Source: Albugo candida (Eukaryota > Oomycota > Peronosporomycetes > Albuginales). From it: a DNA stretch of 64,000 nucleotides. Of the stretch, positions 1 to 13,486 are shown piece by piece. Numbering within the stretch: the first letter of the stretch is position 1; the number at the start of each line of letters is the position of its first letter. The stretch is from assembly GCA_040437565.1 (NCBI GenBank), contig JBDOQK010000075.1, positions 1 to 64,000 of the forward strand, given 5' to 3'. Below the pieces are notes generated by a model, which did no database searches, was not told the origin of the DNA, and saw only the letters and a list, made by a program, of their open reading frames with translations. The position numbers were made by a program, and so were the translations under genes.

Positions 1-310
1 AGATATATTTGCATGTTAGCAATGCACTCAACGATTGTGCTTGAAACGTACTTTTACTAAGAGATACATATATCAATTGGTTTTCATTTGATCAGAGCCA
101 ATGATGCTCTCGTATTTCATCCTAATATGATCAGCCTCATCGTGCCCTTTCATGGTTCCTGGAGATTTCTTTCATAGATCCTTCATCTTTTTTCTTCGGT
201 AAAACAGTCTATAGAGAATGGTTTTTCACATCACAGTCCTTGTGAGGAATGACGTATGGGACATACGTTATAGAATAGAGAGTAGTATTCTTGTAGAGAA
301 AAAGAAGTGA

Positions 311-2337
311 TCATCTCATTGAACCTTACGTGTTTTGTTACTGTACGGGAGAGTCGTCGCTGTTGAGATTTACGATAACATGGTAGTCAGTGATCTGAAA
401 GATGAGACAGCAAAGAAGAAAATGTATAACTTCCCCGCCAATCTACTGAATTTATATTTGGCGAAGAAAAATGATGCCTTTTTGAATGATGAGGATGCCG
501 ATGTCGGTGATCTCTCAAAAGCTCATTATTCACAAAATATGAGCGACATATATCTCAAGAGTGAACTACTGATGAAGCGACGAGTAATTTACCGGACTTT
601 GTTGGCAAAACTACTCCAGATATAACGTTATCCATGTGTTGGTGCAGCTGCCATCCATAAGTAGTATTAGTGAACAAAAAGGGGAGTTTCCCCTCCCCCC
701 ATGTGGTAAAGATCCGCTTAAACATCCTTTTTTTGATAAATCTGGAGCTGAAGTACCTCGCTTTCCTCAATATATATATGGGAACACTGTTAGTTTCATA
801 GCAGGACGGGAGAAGCAACAGGATTACAAGGGATCGATCTACAAAGTGGGAAGACGTTACTAAGAGAGGATGTAGCAAATGCTATCATCGACATCCTTGA
901 TCGAAAAAAGGTGATTTTTGTTAAGAGTCCTCCCATGACCGGGAAAACCTCAATGGCAACGTTGGTGAGCTATGCTTTTTCTCAAAGGTGCGAAAAGATA
1001 AACAAAAATGCTGTTACAAACGAGTTCTCAATATCGAACCTGGAAACAGGGGAAGCTTTTGCGCCTTCATTCAACTCAATATTCAATACAGATTGGAAGG
1101 ACGTGGCTACTAGTCGCTATTTGCAAGAAGAAATTGTGTATCTAATTGTGGATGAAGTTCAAATGATCTATCCAGATCCTGCATCATCATCTTCCAAGTG
1201 CAAGTCATCAAAGTCTGGTATCGTGTGAAGAGAATCATGACAGAAAGAAATTGCAAAGTGAGAATTTTTGATGTTTGCAGCCTATGGTTTCAACTTCAAT
1301 TATCTGGAATGTACGACCCCGATCGACATACCCACTAAAATGTAGCTTGCAATCAAGGATATGAAGTTTATGCATGCTGAAGTTGTAGAAGTTGTTCTAA
1401 AGCATTATGTAGGAGTGGAACGTCTTCAGAATGCAAATGGAGACGAAAATACATCGATGCGCTTGTTTTGCAGCCAACTGGAGTATATCACTGGTTCTCA
1501 TGTAGGTCTTTGCATCACAGCAATCAAATTGCTCAATGAGATTTACATGTCTTACAACAAAAATGTAGCAATCCACCGACAGTAAAGTATATAATATAAA
1601 AGATGAAAGACGGACCCCTTCACAATGGCCTCATAACTACTCGAGCTGTTCGAGCTCTAAATACGCTCACTCAAGAGGAACTTGACTGCCTGGAAAAAAT
1701 TACCAATTGTACTGATGGCAGAACAGATCATGAAAATATCGTAGACACTTTTTTTAGGAGGGTATACTGCGTGATAGCTGGAGTTCTCGTCACCAGTCAT
1801 GAAACGAATTTCTTATGATCAGAAGCGGGTCGGTGTAGTCAAACGAGCTAAACACCTACCATCAACTCTCCAAGACTTGGTATCCCGTGCTCTATCTTTC
1901 ATAGATTATGAATGCATCAAAAATAGTCTCTGCAAAAGTGCTTTGAATGATATCCCACGTGAAACAGTATGGCAAATGGATTTTCTCAAGTCAGTACATC
2001 GCTCTACACCAGATTTATGGTGACATCTGCAGATGTTGAAGCACTTTTTGGATCTAATGGCTTCATTGACTTTACTGTCCATGCAAAGGAGAAGTCATTT
2101 CTATGGGTAATAGAATTGTTGCGAGAAGGCAACCGAATTGATGAGCATGTCCAAAGACTCGTTAGATATGGGCGATACTCTTCGCTGTACGTTAGTGATT
2201 TCTGCCAGATTGACTTCCGCAGAATCGATAACACATTGCAGCAAAAGATGGATGAAGACTTGAGACGAAGCTTTCAGCTATACATTGTTTGTCATGATGC
2301 CTCATTGTTGAACATTACTCTATACAACTCACAATAA
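311..2337 (+). pseudogene. Crinkler (CRN) effector relic with P-loop NTPase part
   Basis: CRN proteins are oomycete effectors with a conserved N-terminal header and variable C-terminal domains, related to the wider Crinkler-RHS toxin group. The header is seen near bases 390-560: a DLKDE stretch, then LNLYLAKK (the LYLAK variant of LFLAK), then an acidic DDEDADVGDL stretch. HVLVQLP, the usual end of the header, is present in eroded form near 630-650. Near 920-960 a Walker A segment (PPMTGKTS) is followed by a LIVDEV Walker B-like segment near 1145-1160, which fits the NTPase module found in many CRNs. The remaining C-terminal part to about 2337 is related to the relic at 46.9-47.3 kb. Reading is broken several times (about four or more), so this is treated as a fossil. 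It is a paralogue of the header at 23.06-23.5 kb. Confidence 0.75.
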
Positions 2338-4058
2338 ACAAATTATATGTAGCCATTCTTGTGCATAAGACGAGTGCTTCGAGTTCAACACAAAGGATAC
2401 TGATGCGTTTTCGAGAAGGATTCAGGAATGAATGTAGATCTCTAACTTGCGAACTTGAAATAGATTCTTAGCATTTTACCCCAACGAGGAATTCGATAAG
2501 ATGGGTTCGTGATTTTCGAAAATGGTACTCTTTTTTCCAGTAATGCGCGATTTTTCAATCAACTCGTAGTATCGCGTCTGACATGCCAGTCCTGATAGTA
2601 ATATTTGGCGTGTATAGCATTTGGAAATTCAGTTGAGCGCTGAGATAAAATTGCAAGCAGCACTGACCCAAATGCCGATTGTGTTTATTTTAAATTGTGT
2701 TCCGCAATTTCTTAAGCTCTTCAGGACAACTGAATTATATTCAATTCACCAGTCGGAAATCATTGCGCTGACCTGTGACTAGCGTTGATGGTGTTCCTTG
2801 AGTATAACATATGATTACTGTAGAAAGTTGCCGTGAAGTGTGTAGACGCAGTAAATTTGCTTATTTTATCTCGATTGACAACTATTGTTCTCTTGCAAGG
2901 CTGGCCGCGATCAATTGTCTACATTTTCTTGATTGAATGGAATATCACCGACACTACTCTCGATTGGGATGAAGATGATACCAAATTTCTTCCATTTAGA
3001 ACGTCTCTTACTCGCTCGAACAAGGATTAAATAGGCTCGTTGTTCGACAATACATCAAGATGATTGGTGAAGATGTGCAGCTTCAATCTGATGGTGGAAT
3101 GGTCACACGCTTGTTAATCTCTGAAATTAATCTTCGTATATTGGACGCTCAAACATTCATACTTCTCACGAAATTATATCTGCGGCGTAGGGGATTTCGG
3201 TATATCTTCGCTAGGTCGTGCTAAAACACAAAATCTCTGTTTGATAAATAGAGCATCCATGATCAACTCATCCTACATGCGAATTGACGAGTACTAAAGC
3301 ATACAAAAGAATTCTATAGTAATGCGAGCTTGTTCAAAGATAAAGTGAATTAGGTAATAAGATAGCAGAATCAGGAGCTCCAAATAGTGCTGACATATTT
3401 GAGCATCCTAAGACTGCCACCTTCCAATATGCCTTGATTTAGTAGATCTTTCATTGCAGCCGACTGATTCCTAATTACTAAGAGCTTTGTCATTTGCACA
3501 TATTACATGATCTCTAGCCTATCGATTCAGCTATGCAGCATTATACTTAATTCTCGTCGCCTTTACAAGATGAACGGCGTATGGTCTAGCGAACCCAGGA
3601 ACCAGTGCGATCGAAAATGACAATTTTCGACGGGTTTTTTCCATTTATTATGAGAAACAGACAGAAACCAACGTTATCATTGATTCGGACAAAAGATCCA
3701 GTTGAAAGATTTTGATACTGGAGTACTTTAAGAGAGTGCTGCGATTCTAGAATGATTTTAGCCATACTCAAGGTTCGCCAACGACAACAGGATGTGTTCA
3801 AATCCATCAATTCGTCTCAGCGCCCACAGCATGTTTCACTCAGATTACAGTTTTCTCAATGCTAATTGAAATTTTATGCGCCTGACATAATCACAAATGC
3901 GTAAATGCACGTTCTCTAAATCCTTTATTCTGGTTTAAGTGATACAACGAGACGCTAAGGGGCAACAGCAGGCGCAAAATGTTCGTCTCGAATCCCAAAG
4001 CAACATCCTGCATCGTTCTAACCAATCCAAAATGATTGAGTGTGATAATATTGCTTAC
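2338..4058. other. Intergenic stretch, no recognised gene
   Basis: AT-rich sequence with only short open frames on both strands. A 74-codon minus-strand frame at 3586-3810 is rich in beta-type residues, but no family was recognised. Confidence 0.5.
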
Positions 4059-7000
4059 CTACATGCCAACATATCGTGATAAAGCTGTCACGGGAGTTGA
4101 ATACATACTTACACGGTGCACCTTGATACATTTTCCACAACTAAGGTAAAGTAATATGTATCTAAACATTGTGAAAAAATCCAGGATCAGCGTCTAGCCA
4201 AATATATTAAATGATAGATGACATGTTGATATACATTTATAAGCAATGCGGCTGGTCGCTAGATGAATCCATGTAAATCAATATACTTTGAAGGATACCA
4301 CAAATCTGAGTTTTATAATGAATGGTGGCCCAGGCTTTAAAACTTAAGTTCCAAATTGTTCTTGCGTGTGCATGGTCACAGAAATGGCGCACAAAACATA
4401 TGCTGTAAACGACTTGAGTTTAATGATTTGATTCAATACTGCCCGTCTCAACTTGATACTTGACACGGCACACTTATTATTGGATTTCATCCGCTCAGTA
4501 TAATGAAGCGACGGATTTTCTAACTCGAACAGTGGATACAGTGTTCTGCGACACTGTCTCACCCTCCGTCCAATCATAACAATGATAAAGCTGGGAAGTC
4601 ATATGGGTGGAAGTGCATCTGCATAATGATCATCTGCTCGCATCGAAATCGAATAAAGATCAGCAATTCTATGCATGGTATAGAATAAATGAAAATGACG
4701 GGCAGAGAATTGAAATTTTAGACTGAACAAGAACGAGGTAACATGGAATGATGAGAAGTTGCATCGGGCACACGAGCCTTGTGGCTGCATTTTTAAATAA
4801 TTGAGAGATGTGTGCTAAAATGGAGCCTTCGAAGAACAAAGTGGTTGGTAAAGAATTTAGAATCAACTCTCTTATCAGTATCGACGAATTTATCTCGATT
4901 AGGATCGCACAATTGATAATTTCATTTTCAGATTGGTGATGATTGTCGCTCCGAATTTTAGCAATGCATTGCAGGAGCCGAAAATTGATCCAACTCTAAT
5001 TGCGGTAAATTAGCTTATTGCGCGCACAAAAGCAGAAAATGAACGTGAGAATAAAATATCTGTCTTGTATGCGGAATGAAGTCAAATGTCGAAGAAAAGC
5101 TTGGTCGACAGATATGTTTGGCTCTCGTTAGCACGAGAAAGCTTTCTATGGATACGTTCTTCAGGTTCGATCAATCATGTTGAAGAAATTTTTACATAGC
5201 TGGCGAAAGTCGACCATAATGCGTTACAAACCCAATTCAAATAATCTGAAAACTCACCCACAGATTTGTAAGATAGCGATAATTTGACTTGCTTAGTGGT
5301 ACTACATTGTGGCCTATTCAATTCATAGTATCGCAGAATTGACCGGTAGAAGAGTTTCAAGTGAGGAGTTACAAGACTTACGACTCTTACATCCCCTGCC
5401 AGACAACCGTTCCGGGTAGATGAATCAGACGGTAGTAAAAGCAATTACGCAAAATTCTGGTATGAATGATTGAAATCGTGCCGATATCTATACTTGCAGC
5501 ATTATTGAACGTGTCAAGAATCGTAACAAATACAGCGCGTGTAAATCACCATAAACATACTTCCTTTTACGTGATGAACTATGATGAAAGTTCCTGCGTC
5601 ATCGGTTCCATCAAAAACCATACAGATCATCATTTCTCATCTTGATCGAATTTTTTGATCTTTGGCATTATTATCTTCTTTGAAGTAAAGGTTTTTGCAA
5701 AGAAGTTGCGCGGACGTGCGTAATAGCAATGCAGTGTTTCTTTCGTTTAGGAAGAAAGTGCATGTCAGGTAGCGCAATTTTGTAAGGTCGTTGTGGTTTT
5801 ACTTTATGCGGGTGAAACATATGCATAGATTGATCTGTCTCTCGGTTCCAAACTACCAATCACAGACGGCTTCTGCGATCGTAGTTTGTCCTCCGTGCTG
5901 ATCTCCGCAATGATCAAGCAAAAAATCTCTTTTATTAGGTTTTTCTTATTACCTACCAAGGCATTCAAATCCCATCATAGATATACTTATATCATTGAAG
6001 AAGGTTCCGATAGGTTTACGTTGGAGCTTTAGAAGCTCGACACCTCAATGATATGCATCTAGGCCTATGATGTCATTTTTCCGTGAGTTGTGAGGGAATG
6101 ATGGATATGGCACATAAAATTATCTGCGGATCGTCATGAACTTTCTATAGTGGGTTAGTACAGAGAAGACGTTGAGTCTGTAAATTGCGTATTAGCTCGT
6201 ATTTTCTATCAGATGCATGATAGTCGCGTATACAATGAGAATCTGTTAGCAGCCGGCTCCGATATGTAACTGGAGTAAGAGAATTGTTCTCGGCTTTGGT
6301 CGACCCACTTAAATTAATTGCGTTTTATACGTCTTTTCTATCAAGATAGAGCTTGTAGCTATACTTGTTACTCCAGGAGTACAATATCCTTCTAGGTGAA
6401 ATACACGCTCTCATGACGATACATATCTGCATTTCGTGTTCCATATAAAAGACTTACGAACAGCCCGACGGAACAGTAACGTCAAAGTCCTTGTACATCT
6501 ACTACCTGCGAGATTATAGTTGAGACAATAAGCTCCAAAGCAACCATCAAACTTCGAGTATATACACGTGTTTCCACTCGAACAGTACAACTACAGATAT
6601 GATCTTTTCCTTACTCCCAGTTTGACATCTAAGTCCTTCCTGGACCAAGTGGCACCTCGCGTCGTATTAGAGCGTGCCTGGGAACCTACTTCTAAGCCAC
6701 ATGCACTTGAAGACGAGTGATTAGACCGAAATACAACAGACTTTCTCGATTAAGACTTCGAAGGATGACCAGATTTGGATGGAGATGAATGCGGTAGAAT
6801 AGAAAGTATCATCTCCAATTGACGCTACAAAATAGCTGGACATTCAAAATGCTTACTACTGCTCCAAGCCTCCGGTCTCGTTCCTACTATCACTCGATCG
6901 TCTCTGAGTTTTTTATGAAATGCTTGCATCGCATCAATTACTTCATCAACCCAGGATTGGGTGGCTTTCAATGAATGAAAGACGAAAGAAGTATGTGCAT

Positions 7001-7157
7001 TCTTATCTAAAGCGTTTCTTGGGATCAATCCCTCGCTGCTTCAATTTAAGTGTGGTTTGTTGGGCAAGTCAAGATTACAACATTTTTTTGACTCTGACTA
7101 TGATTGATTTAGTTCAATCAATATCAGAAAATGAAGACTTTTTTGAGACAGAGCGCT
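4059..7157. repeat. Tandem unit A, copy 1
   Basis: About 3.1 kb that recurs, diverged by roughly a tenth by eye, at 7258-10144. Both copies begin with ctacatgccaacatatcgtg and end with gagacagagcgct. No long open frame survives. Minus-strand frames in matching places in both copies show Cys-containing, beta-rich fragments (for example one containing SCARCNFSSFHVTSF). This suggests the unit descends from a protein-coding gene, possibly a Cys-rich secreted one, but that is inference. The 24.1-25.9 kb region is a more distant relative of its distal part. Confidence 0.75.
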
Positions 7158-7257
7158 NNNNNNNNNNNNNNNNNNNNNNNNNNNNNNNNNNNNNNNNNNN
7201 NNNNNNNNNNNNNNNNNNNNNNNNNNNNNNNNNNNNNNNNNNNNNNNNNNNNNNNNN
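7158..7257. other. Scaffold gap (100 N)
   Basis: One hundred N separate the two copies of unit A. The sequences on the two sides are opposite ends of the repeat unit, not the same end, so this gap lies at a repeat junction and is not a simple contig overlap. Confidence 0.95.
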
Positions 7258-10144
7258 CTACATGCCAACATATCGTGAAAAAGCTGTCACGAGAGTTGAA
7301 TACATACACAAACGTTACATCTTGATATATTTTTCCACATCATAGGTAAAGTCATATGCATCTAAACATTGTGAAAAAGTCCAGGATCAGCGTCTAGCCA
7401 AATATATTAAATGATAGATGACATGTTGATATACATTTATAAACAATGCGAGTGGTCGCTTGATGAATCTATGCAAATCAATCAACTTTGAAAGATAACA
7501 CAAATTTGAGTTCTATAATAAATGGTGGCCCGGGCTTTGAAACTGAGTTCCAAATTGTTTTTGCGTGTGCATGGTCACGGAAATGGCGCACACAACATAT
7601 GCTGTAAACGACTTGAATTCACTGATTTGATTCAAGTACTGCCCGTCTCAACTTGATACTTGACACGGCACGCTTATTATTGGACTTCATCCGCTCAGTA
7701 GACTTTCAGAATGAAGCGACGAATTTTTTAACTCGAACAGTGGATACAGTGTTCTGCAACACTGTCTTACACTCCGTCCAACCATATCAATGATAAAGCT
7801 TGGAAGTCATATGGGTGGAAGTGCAACTGCATAATGATCATCTGCTCGCATCAAAATCGAATAAAGATCAGCGATTCTATGCATGGTATAAAAAATAAAT
7901 GAAAATGACGGACAAAGAATTGAAAGTTTAGATTGAAGAAGAACGAGGTAACATGGAAAGATGAGAAGTTGCATCGTGCACACGAGCCTTGTGGCTGCAT
8001 TTTAAAATAATTAGAGATATGTGCTAAAGTGGAGCTTTCGAAGAAAAACGTGGAGTAACCTGTTGGTAAAGAATTTAGAATCAACTCTCTTATCAGTATT
8101 GACGAGTTTATCTCGATTAGGAGCGCACAATTGATAATTTTATTTTCGGATTGGTGATGATTGTCGCCCCGAATTGTGGTAATGCCTTGCAGGAGCCGAA
8201 AAGTGATCCAACTCTAATTGCGGTAAATTATGCATATCGCGTGTACAAAACCAGAAAATTAATGTGAGATTAAAATATTTGTCTTGTATGCGGAATGAAG
8301 TCAAATGTCGAAAAAATCTTGTTCGACAGATATGTTTGGCTCTCCGTTCGATCAATCCTGTTGAAGCAATTTTTACATAGCTGGCGAAAGTCGACCATAA
8401 TCCGTTACAAGCCCGATTTAAAGAATTTGAAAAGCACCCGCAGATTTGAAAGATAGCGATAATTTGACTTGCTTAGTGGTACGACATTGTGACCTATTTC
8501 AATTCACAGTATCGTAGAATTGACCTGTAGAAAAGTATCAAGTGAGGAGTTTTGGGACTTAAGACTCTTACATCCCCTGCCAGACAACCATCCCGGGTAG
8601 ATGAAACAGACGGTACTAAAAGCAATTCTGCAAATTCTGGTATGACCGATTGAAATCGCGCCGATATCTATACTTGCAGCATTATTTAACGCGTCAAGAA
8701 TCGTAACAAATATAGCGCGTGTAGATCACGATAAACATACTTCCTTTTACGCAGTGAACTATGATGAAAGTTGCTGCGTCTCCGCTTCCATCACAAACCA
8801 TACAGATCATCATTTCTCATCTTGATGTGGATATTTTTGATCTTTGGCATCATTATCCCCTTTGAAGTAAGGCCTTTTGCAAAGAAGGTGCGCGGACGTG
8901 TGTAATAGCAACCCAGTGTTTATTTCGTTCGGGAAGAAAGTACATGTCAGGTAGCGCAATTTTGTAAGGTCGTTGTGGTTTTACTTTTTGCGGTGAACAT
9001 ATGTATAGATATACTTGAATCATTGAAGAAGGTTCCAATAGGTTTACGTTGGAGCTTTAGAAGCTCGACACCTCAATGATGTGCAGCTAGAATGTAGAAT
9101 GATGGATACGGCACATAAAATTATATGTGGATCGTCATGAAGTTTCTGTAGTGGGTACTGAGAAGACATTGAATCTGTATATTGCGTATTAGCTCGCATT
9201 TTCTATCAGATGTATGATAGTCGCGTATACAATGAGGATCTGTAAGCAGCCGGCTCCGATATGTAACTGGGAGTAAGGGAATTGTTCTCGGCTTTGGTCG
9301 AGCCGCATAAATGAATTGCGTTTTATACGTCTTTTCTATCAAGATAGATCTTGTAGCACTTTTTACGCCAGGAGTACAATATTCTTTCAGATGGAATAGA
9401 CGCTCTCATGGCGATACATAGCTGCATTTCGCTGGCCGTATAAAACTTTCTTGACTGCCCGACGCAACAGTAACGTCGAGGTCCTTGTAGATCTACTACC
9501 TGCGAGATCATAATTGAGACAATAAGCTCCAAAAGCAACCATTAAACTTCAAGTATATACACGCGCTTGCACTCGGACAGTACAACTACAGATATCACCT
9601 TTCGCCCAGTTTGACATCTACATCCTTCCTGGACCAATTGGCACCTCGCGTCGTATTAGAGCATTCCTGGGAACCTACTTCTAAGCCATATGCACTTGAA
9701 GACGAATGATTACACCGAAATGCAATAGACTTTCTCGATTATAGCTTGGAAGGATGACCCAGTTTGGATGGAGATGAATGCGGTAGGATAGAAAGGCTCA
9801 TCTTTCATTGACGCTCCAAAACAGTTGGACGTTCAAAACGCTTACTACTGATCCAAGGCTCCGGTGTCCTTCCTACTTTCACTCTATCGTCTCTGAGTTT
9901 GTTATGGAATGCTTGCATCGCACCTATTACTTCATCTACCCAGGTTTGGGCGGCTTTCAATGAATGACAGACGGAAGAAGTATGTGCATTCTTATCTAAA
10001 GCTTTTCTTGGGTTCTATCCCTCAAAGCTTTACTTTAAGTGTGTTTCGTTGGTCAAGTCAAGATTATAACATTTTTTCGACTGTGACTATGATTGATTTA
10101 GTTCAATCAATGTCAGAAAATCAAGACTTGTTTGAGACAGAGCG
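7258..10144. repeat. Tandem unit A, copy 2
   Basis: Second copy of unit A, in the same orientation as 4059-7157, with scattered substitutions and small indels along its whole length. Unlike copy 1 it continues past the unit end into related sequence. The stretch 9.5-11.1 kb aligns by eye with 24.6-25.6 kb, for example around tagaaaggctcatctttcat here and tagaaagcctcgtccctaaa there. Open frames are short and differ between copies, which fits non-coding decay. Confidence 0.75.
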
Positions 10145-13080
10145 CTCGAATCGGACAGATACGCCTAGAAAAAATTTCTCTCAATCAATCAGCTGAATGG
10201 GAAATATTCTTTCATACAACCCTTGAATGCGCAATTGTTTCTCTCATTATATATTCTTCTCCAAATCTCGGACACAGAGCAGAAGTTTTTGGATCTCACA
10301 AGAGTGATAAGCTTATTCCATTCTTGACGAGAGGTTCTTTTCAAAATCGGGATTGGTTCGCTTTTTGCCTCTTTCGATACATTCGGAGCAACGATCTCAG
10401 ATTAATGTTATGCGATTTCAAAGCACAACTTTTTAATATTTGTAATTCAACGCGCTTTTATCTTTTAAGTCTGACGCAGAAATTGAATTTCAAGATTTTC
10501 ATTCCCCATAGAGGCCAGTCTCTTTTCTTTTTTCCAGCCTTTTAATCTCGGAAAGCTACCTCCCAGTCATTTTTGATCACGATCTTTACCCAATACCTAG
10601 AGTTCATCGATCCTATCGTCGAATTCAAACTTGCTGTCATCTATTCGTCAAACACATATCCTGAATCGGAAGGACTGGAAAATTGCTACGATTCGCTGCT
10701 TCATATCACAATTTGATGCGATAATTTGTCATTCTGAAGTCTTAGTTCTTCCCGTTGATTAAAACCATTCGTAAGTAGAATGCTCTCATCTGCTGTTTAT
10801 CTATTAATTAGTACTCCCAGTACTCCTGACTTCTATTCGATCATTCATTGTTACAAGGACTCTTACTCGCTGTAATTCACTCTGATATGGTTCCACAAAA
10901 TATTCCACGTCCCATAACCACATCAAAACAACGGCTGCAAACGTGTCTCGCTCTTCACCCATCTAATGCAACAAACCGTTTCGAAAGATCATATGTCATT
11001 CGGCAACACATATGCCGTTACCCGTCCTCAAAATGCATTACTCTAATCGAGTTCTATATTCGTCCAAGAGTCTATTCACGATAGGAAGCATTCTATCATC
11101 TCTTCCATGAGCTTTCATACATCAACAAAGTTCCCATTTTTGCTTCCTTGGGACGGTCCTACCGGAAAAAAGTCGAACAAGACTTGAAGGTCGTCTGATG
11201 GTACTGGCACCCATCTAATTTTTCTTCATCCAAACGTATCCATTCCACTGATACTTCCCAACTAAGCGTGTCAGACTAATTCGACAGCCAATCATCCGAT
11301 GAACAAAATGTTTAAAATCTGCATAAATGGGATAATTCTATAATTATAAATCATTTCCGCACCATTTGATTCGTAGACCTTCAATCGTGTTACATGACGC
11401 GTAGATATCGAATGCAATCAAGGCTTTTATTTTTCTGTTACAAAGCCCTTCCAATCCGACACTTTCTACTAAATCTTCCATTAAGATTTTCCTTCTTCGC
11501 AATTTCATATACTTCGTGACGCATGTGCTCACCAGTAGGCAGCAAATCCACTATGAATCTGTTTCCGTGTCTTTCGAATTTTCATCAGTGACCGAATAAA
11601 TGTTGTTGAGAACGACCCCCTAGTATATCGAATCAACCCGGACCTAGCTGGAAACTCTGTTAAAGAGAAGTTACTGAAGCCAGTCCAATTAGGCTACTAG
11701 AGAGAAGCTTATCACATGACGGCTGACACAGTGACAGCAACGTCGGCCATTTCTACCCGATAGTCTATACGTTTATCGACAAAGTTCTTCGCATCTCTAT
11801 TTATTATCGTATTCACGACTTGTCTCGACCACATCTTCGATTTTTCACTAAACCGTCGATTATCTGCTGACCTCGCATGAGCTAGCACCCATAACGCATG
11901 TTGTAAGGGCCTAAATCATCAGGATGCTTTTGGGTCCTCTTCGTTCACCCGAATATTTATGTTCTCAATTATGCTCAAATTGATTCCAATCCAAGTTTAT
12001 TTCATGAGCTTATTCTTCAAATCTGATATTATCCAAGGACGAAGGTAACTCAAACTTTTGGCTTTTCGAAGTTGATATCTTCTCAACGGGTGCTGCAGCA
12101 AAGAATACTGCCAAATTGGCCCGTTGCTCTTCGGTTATGGCGTCTCTATATCGATAGTAGATCAGTCCGGACATACGTATACATGCCCACCGTGTCTCGG
12201 AACATCTATAAGACCATTGGCCCGGCTGCAAAGTATCAGCTCTTTACCTTGAGAATACTCACGCTTCTGCAATCATATACAGAATGCAATGTTGTGTGAT
12301 CAATGAAAAGATGAAGTCCGTTTTCCGCACAAGTAAGTCTTTCAATAGTTTGCAAGTTTCCACTATCGTAGAGGCTTCCTTCTTAATCATCGCCCATGTA
12401 CGCGTTAGAGATCAAAAAAAAAAAACAGGCTTGAAAATGCCAAAGCAATATAAGTCTTGAGTATCTTTCGATGCTTTCAGTAGCTGTCTAGTTACTATTC
12501 CGCAGTAATACTAATAGTTTAGTGAAGCATGTATGTAGACACAGAAGTCCCATTGTTCATTGGTTGTGCTAATGGCACCATTATCCACAACGTCATTCTT
12601 ACTTCTTTTCAAACAAGCACTTGTCCTCTATTGTACACCACCTAAAATCTGCTACATCTATGCTCGCCATATGTTTTTTCTTCCCCCGGCATCTTATGCA
12701 ATTTTTTCCGTCTTTTGCAATACCTGCACAAACGTAGTTGTACTGAGAACGTTACTGCGCAATATTCTCAAAGAAGACAGAAATTCCTGTACTTGCGCCG
12801 CTGTTTTGAGTGACTTTAATTCACACACCTTGATAGTGACTTGGACAGCGATTGAATATTTATACTGGGATCATTTAACCGCACCACATTGTTATGTACG
12901 TGCCGAAAGTACACTTTGTAAAAATTTATACCATTTCCATGTTTCGCACATCTTCCTGAAACAAGTTAAGATATATTGAAAGATCCGTCTCATCCTTTAC
13001 TACCAACACCATCATTTGGTCATAGTTGTCTTTTCGCAAGGAGCGGCCTAATAACTTAGAGCAGTACTGATTCTGTTCAC
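10145..13080. other. Decayed sequence downstream of unit A, no intact gene
   Basis: The first kilobase is a degenerate relative of the minus-strand gene region at 24.9-25.6 kb. The rest (11.1-13.0 kb) shows only short frames. A minus-strand frame at 12010-12231 has protein-like composition but no recognised family and no ATG. Nothing else is supported. Confidence 0.5.
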
Positions 13081-13089
13081 TAAACCGCT

Positions 13090-13355
13090 GTGGTTGCTAC
13101 TGGTGAAGTAGTGAAAGCTGGCGAAGTCGTAGATGATACGATTGGACTTACTTCTACAGCATCGGCTGCAACAAGACAAGTCACTGGTTTAGCACATCAA
13201 GTGGATGAGAAGCTGGGGGCAACAAGTAAGGCGTCGACAATTGATCAGAAGATCACAGGAGGAATGGCTTCCGGTTTGATCCAGAAGGGCGCTCAGATGG
13301 TGCGGGAAACGGCAGATTATGTGACTGAAACTCTTCAGCCTTGGAAAATGTTGGT
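13090..13355 (+). pseudogene. Fragment of RRM-protein (Vip1/BPA1-like) C-terminal tail
   Basis: An open frame without an ATG reads as repeated heptad-like segments (VDDTIGLTSTASAAT, VDEKLGATSKASTID). These resemble the VDEKLGVSEKA-type repeats in the C-terminal tail of fungal Vip1 and plant ACD11-binding-partner (BPA1) RNA-binding proteins. The frame continues with GLIQKGAQMV and TADYVTETL. I see no RRM domain upstream, and the frame runs out into non-matching residues. It is probably a gene fragment left by duplication or transposition. An exon of a spliced gene is possible but less likely, because no splice acceptor is obvious at its start. The family resemblance is from memory of the repeat pattern only. 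Confidence 0.4.
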
Positions 13356-13486
13356 CTTCTACCTAATGTGCATAAATAAGCCAATGCATCTTCACATTGG
13401 ATAATGGCTCGATCGAGTGAGGGTGGTTGTTCTGATGTAGCTACTCTAAAGTGATCCTGGCTTCTTTATTCAAAGCTTTTTTTTCA

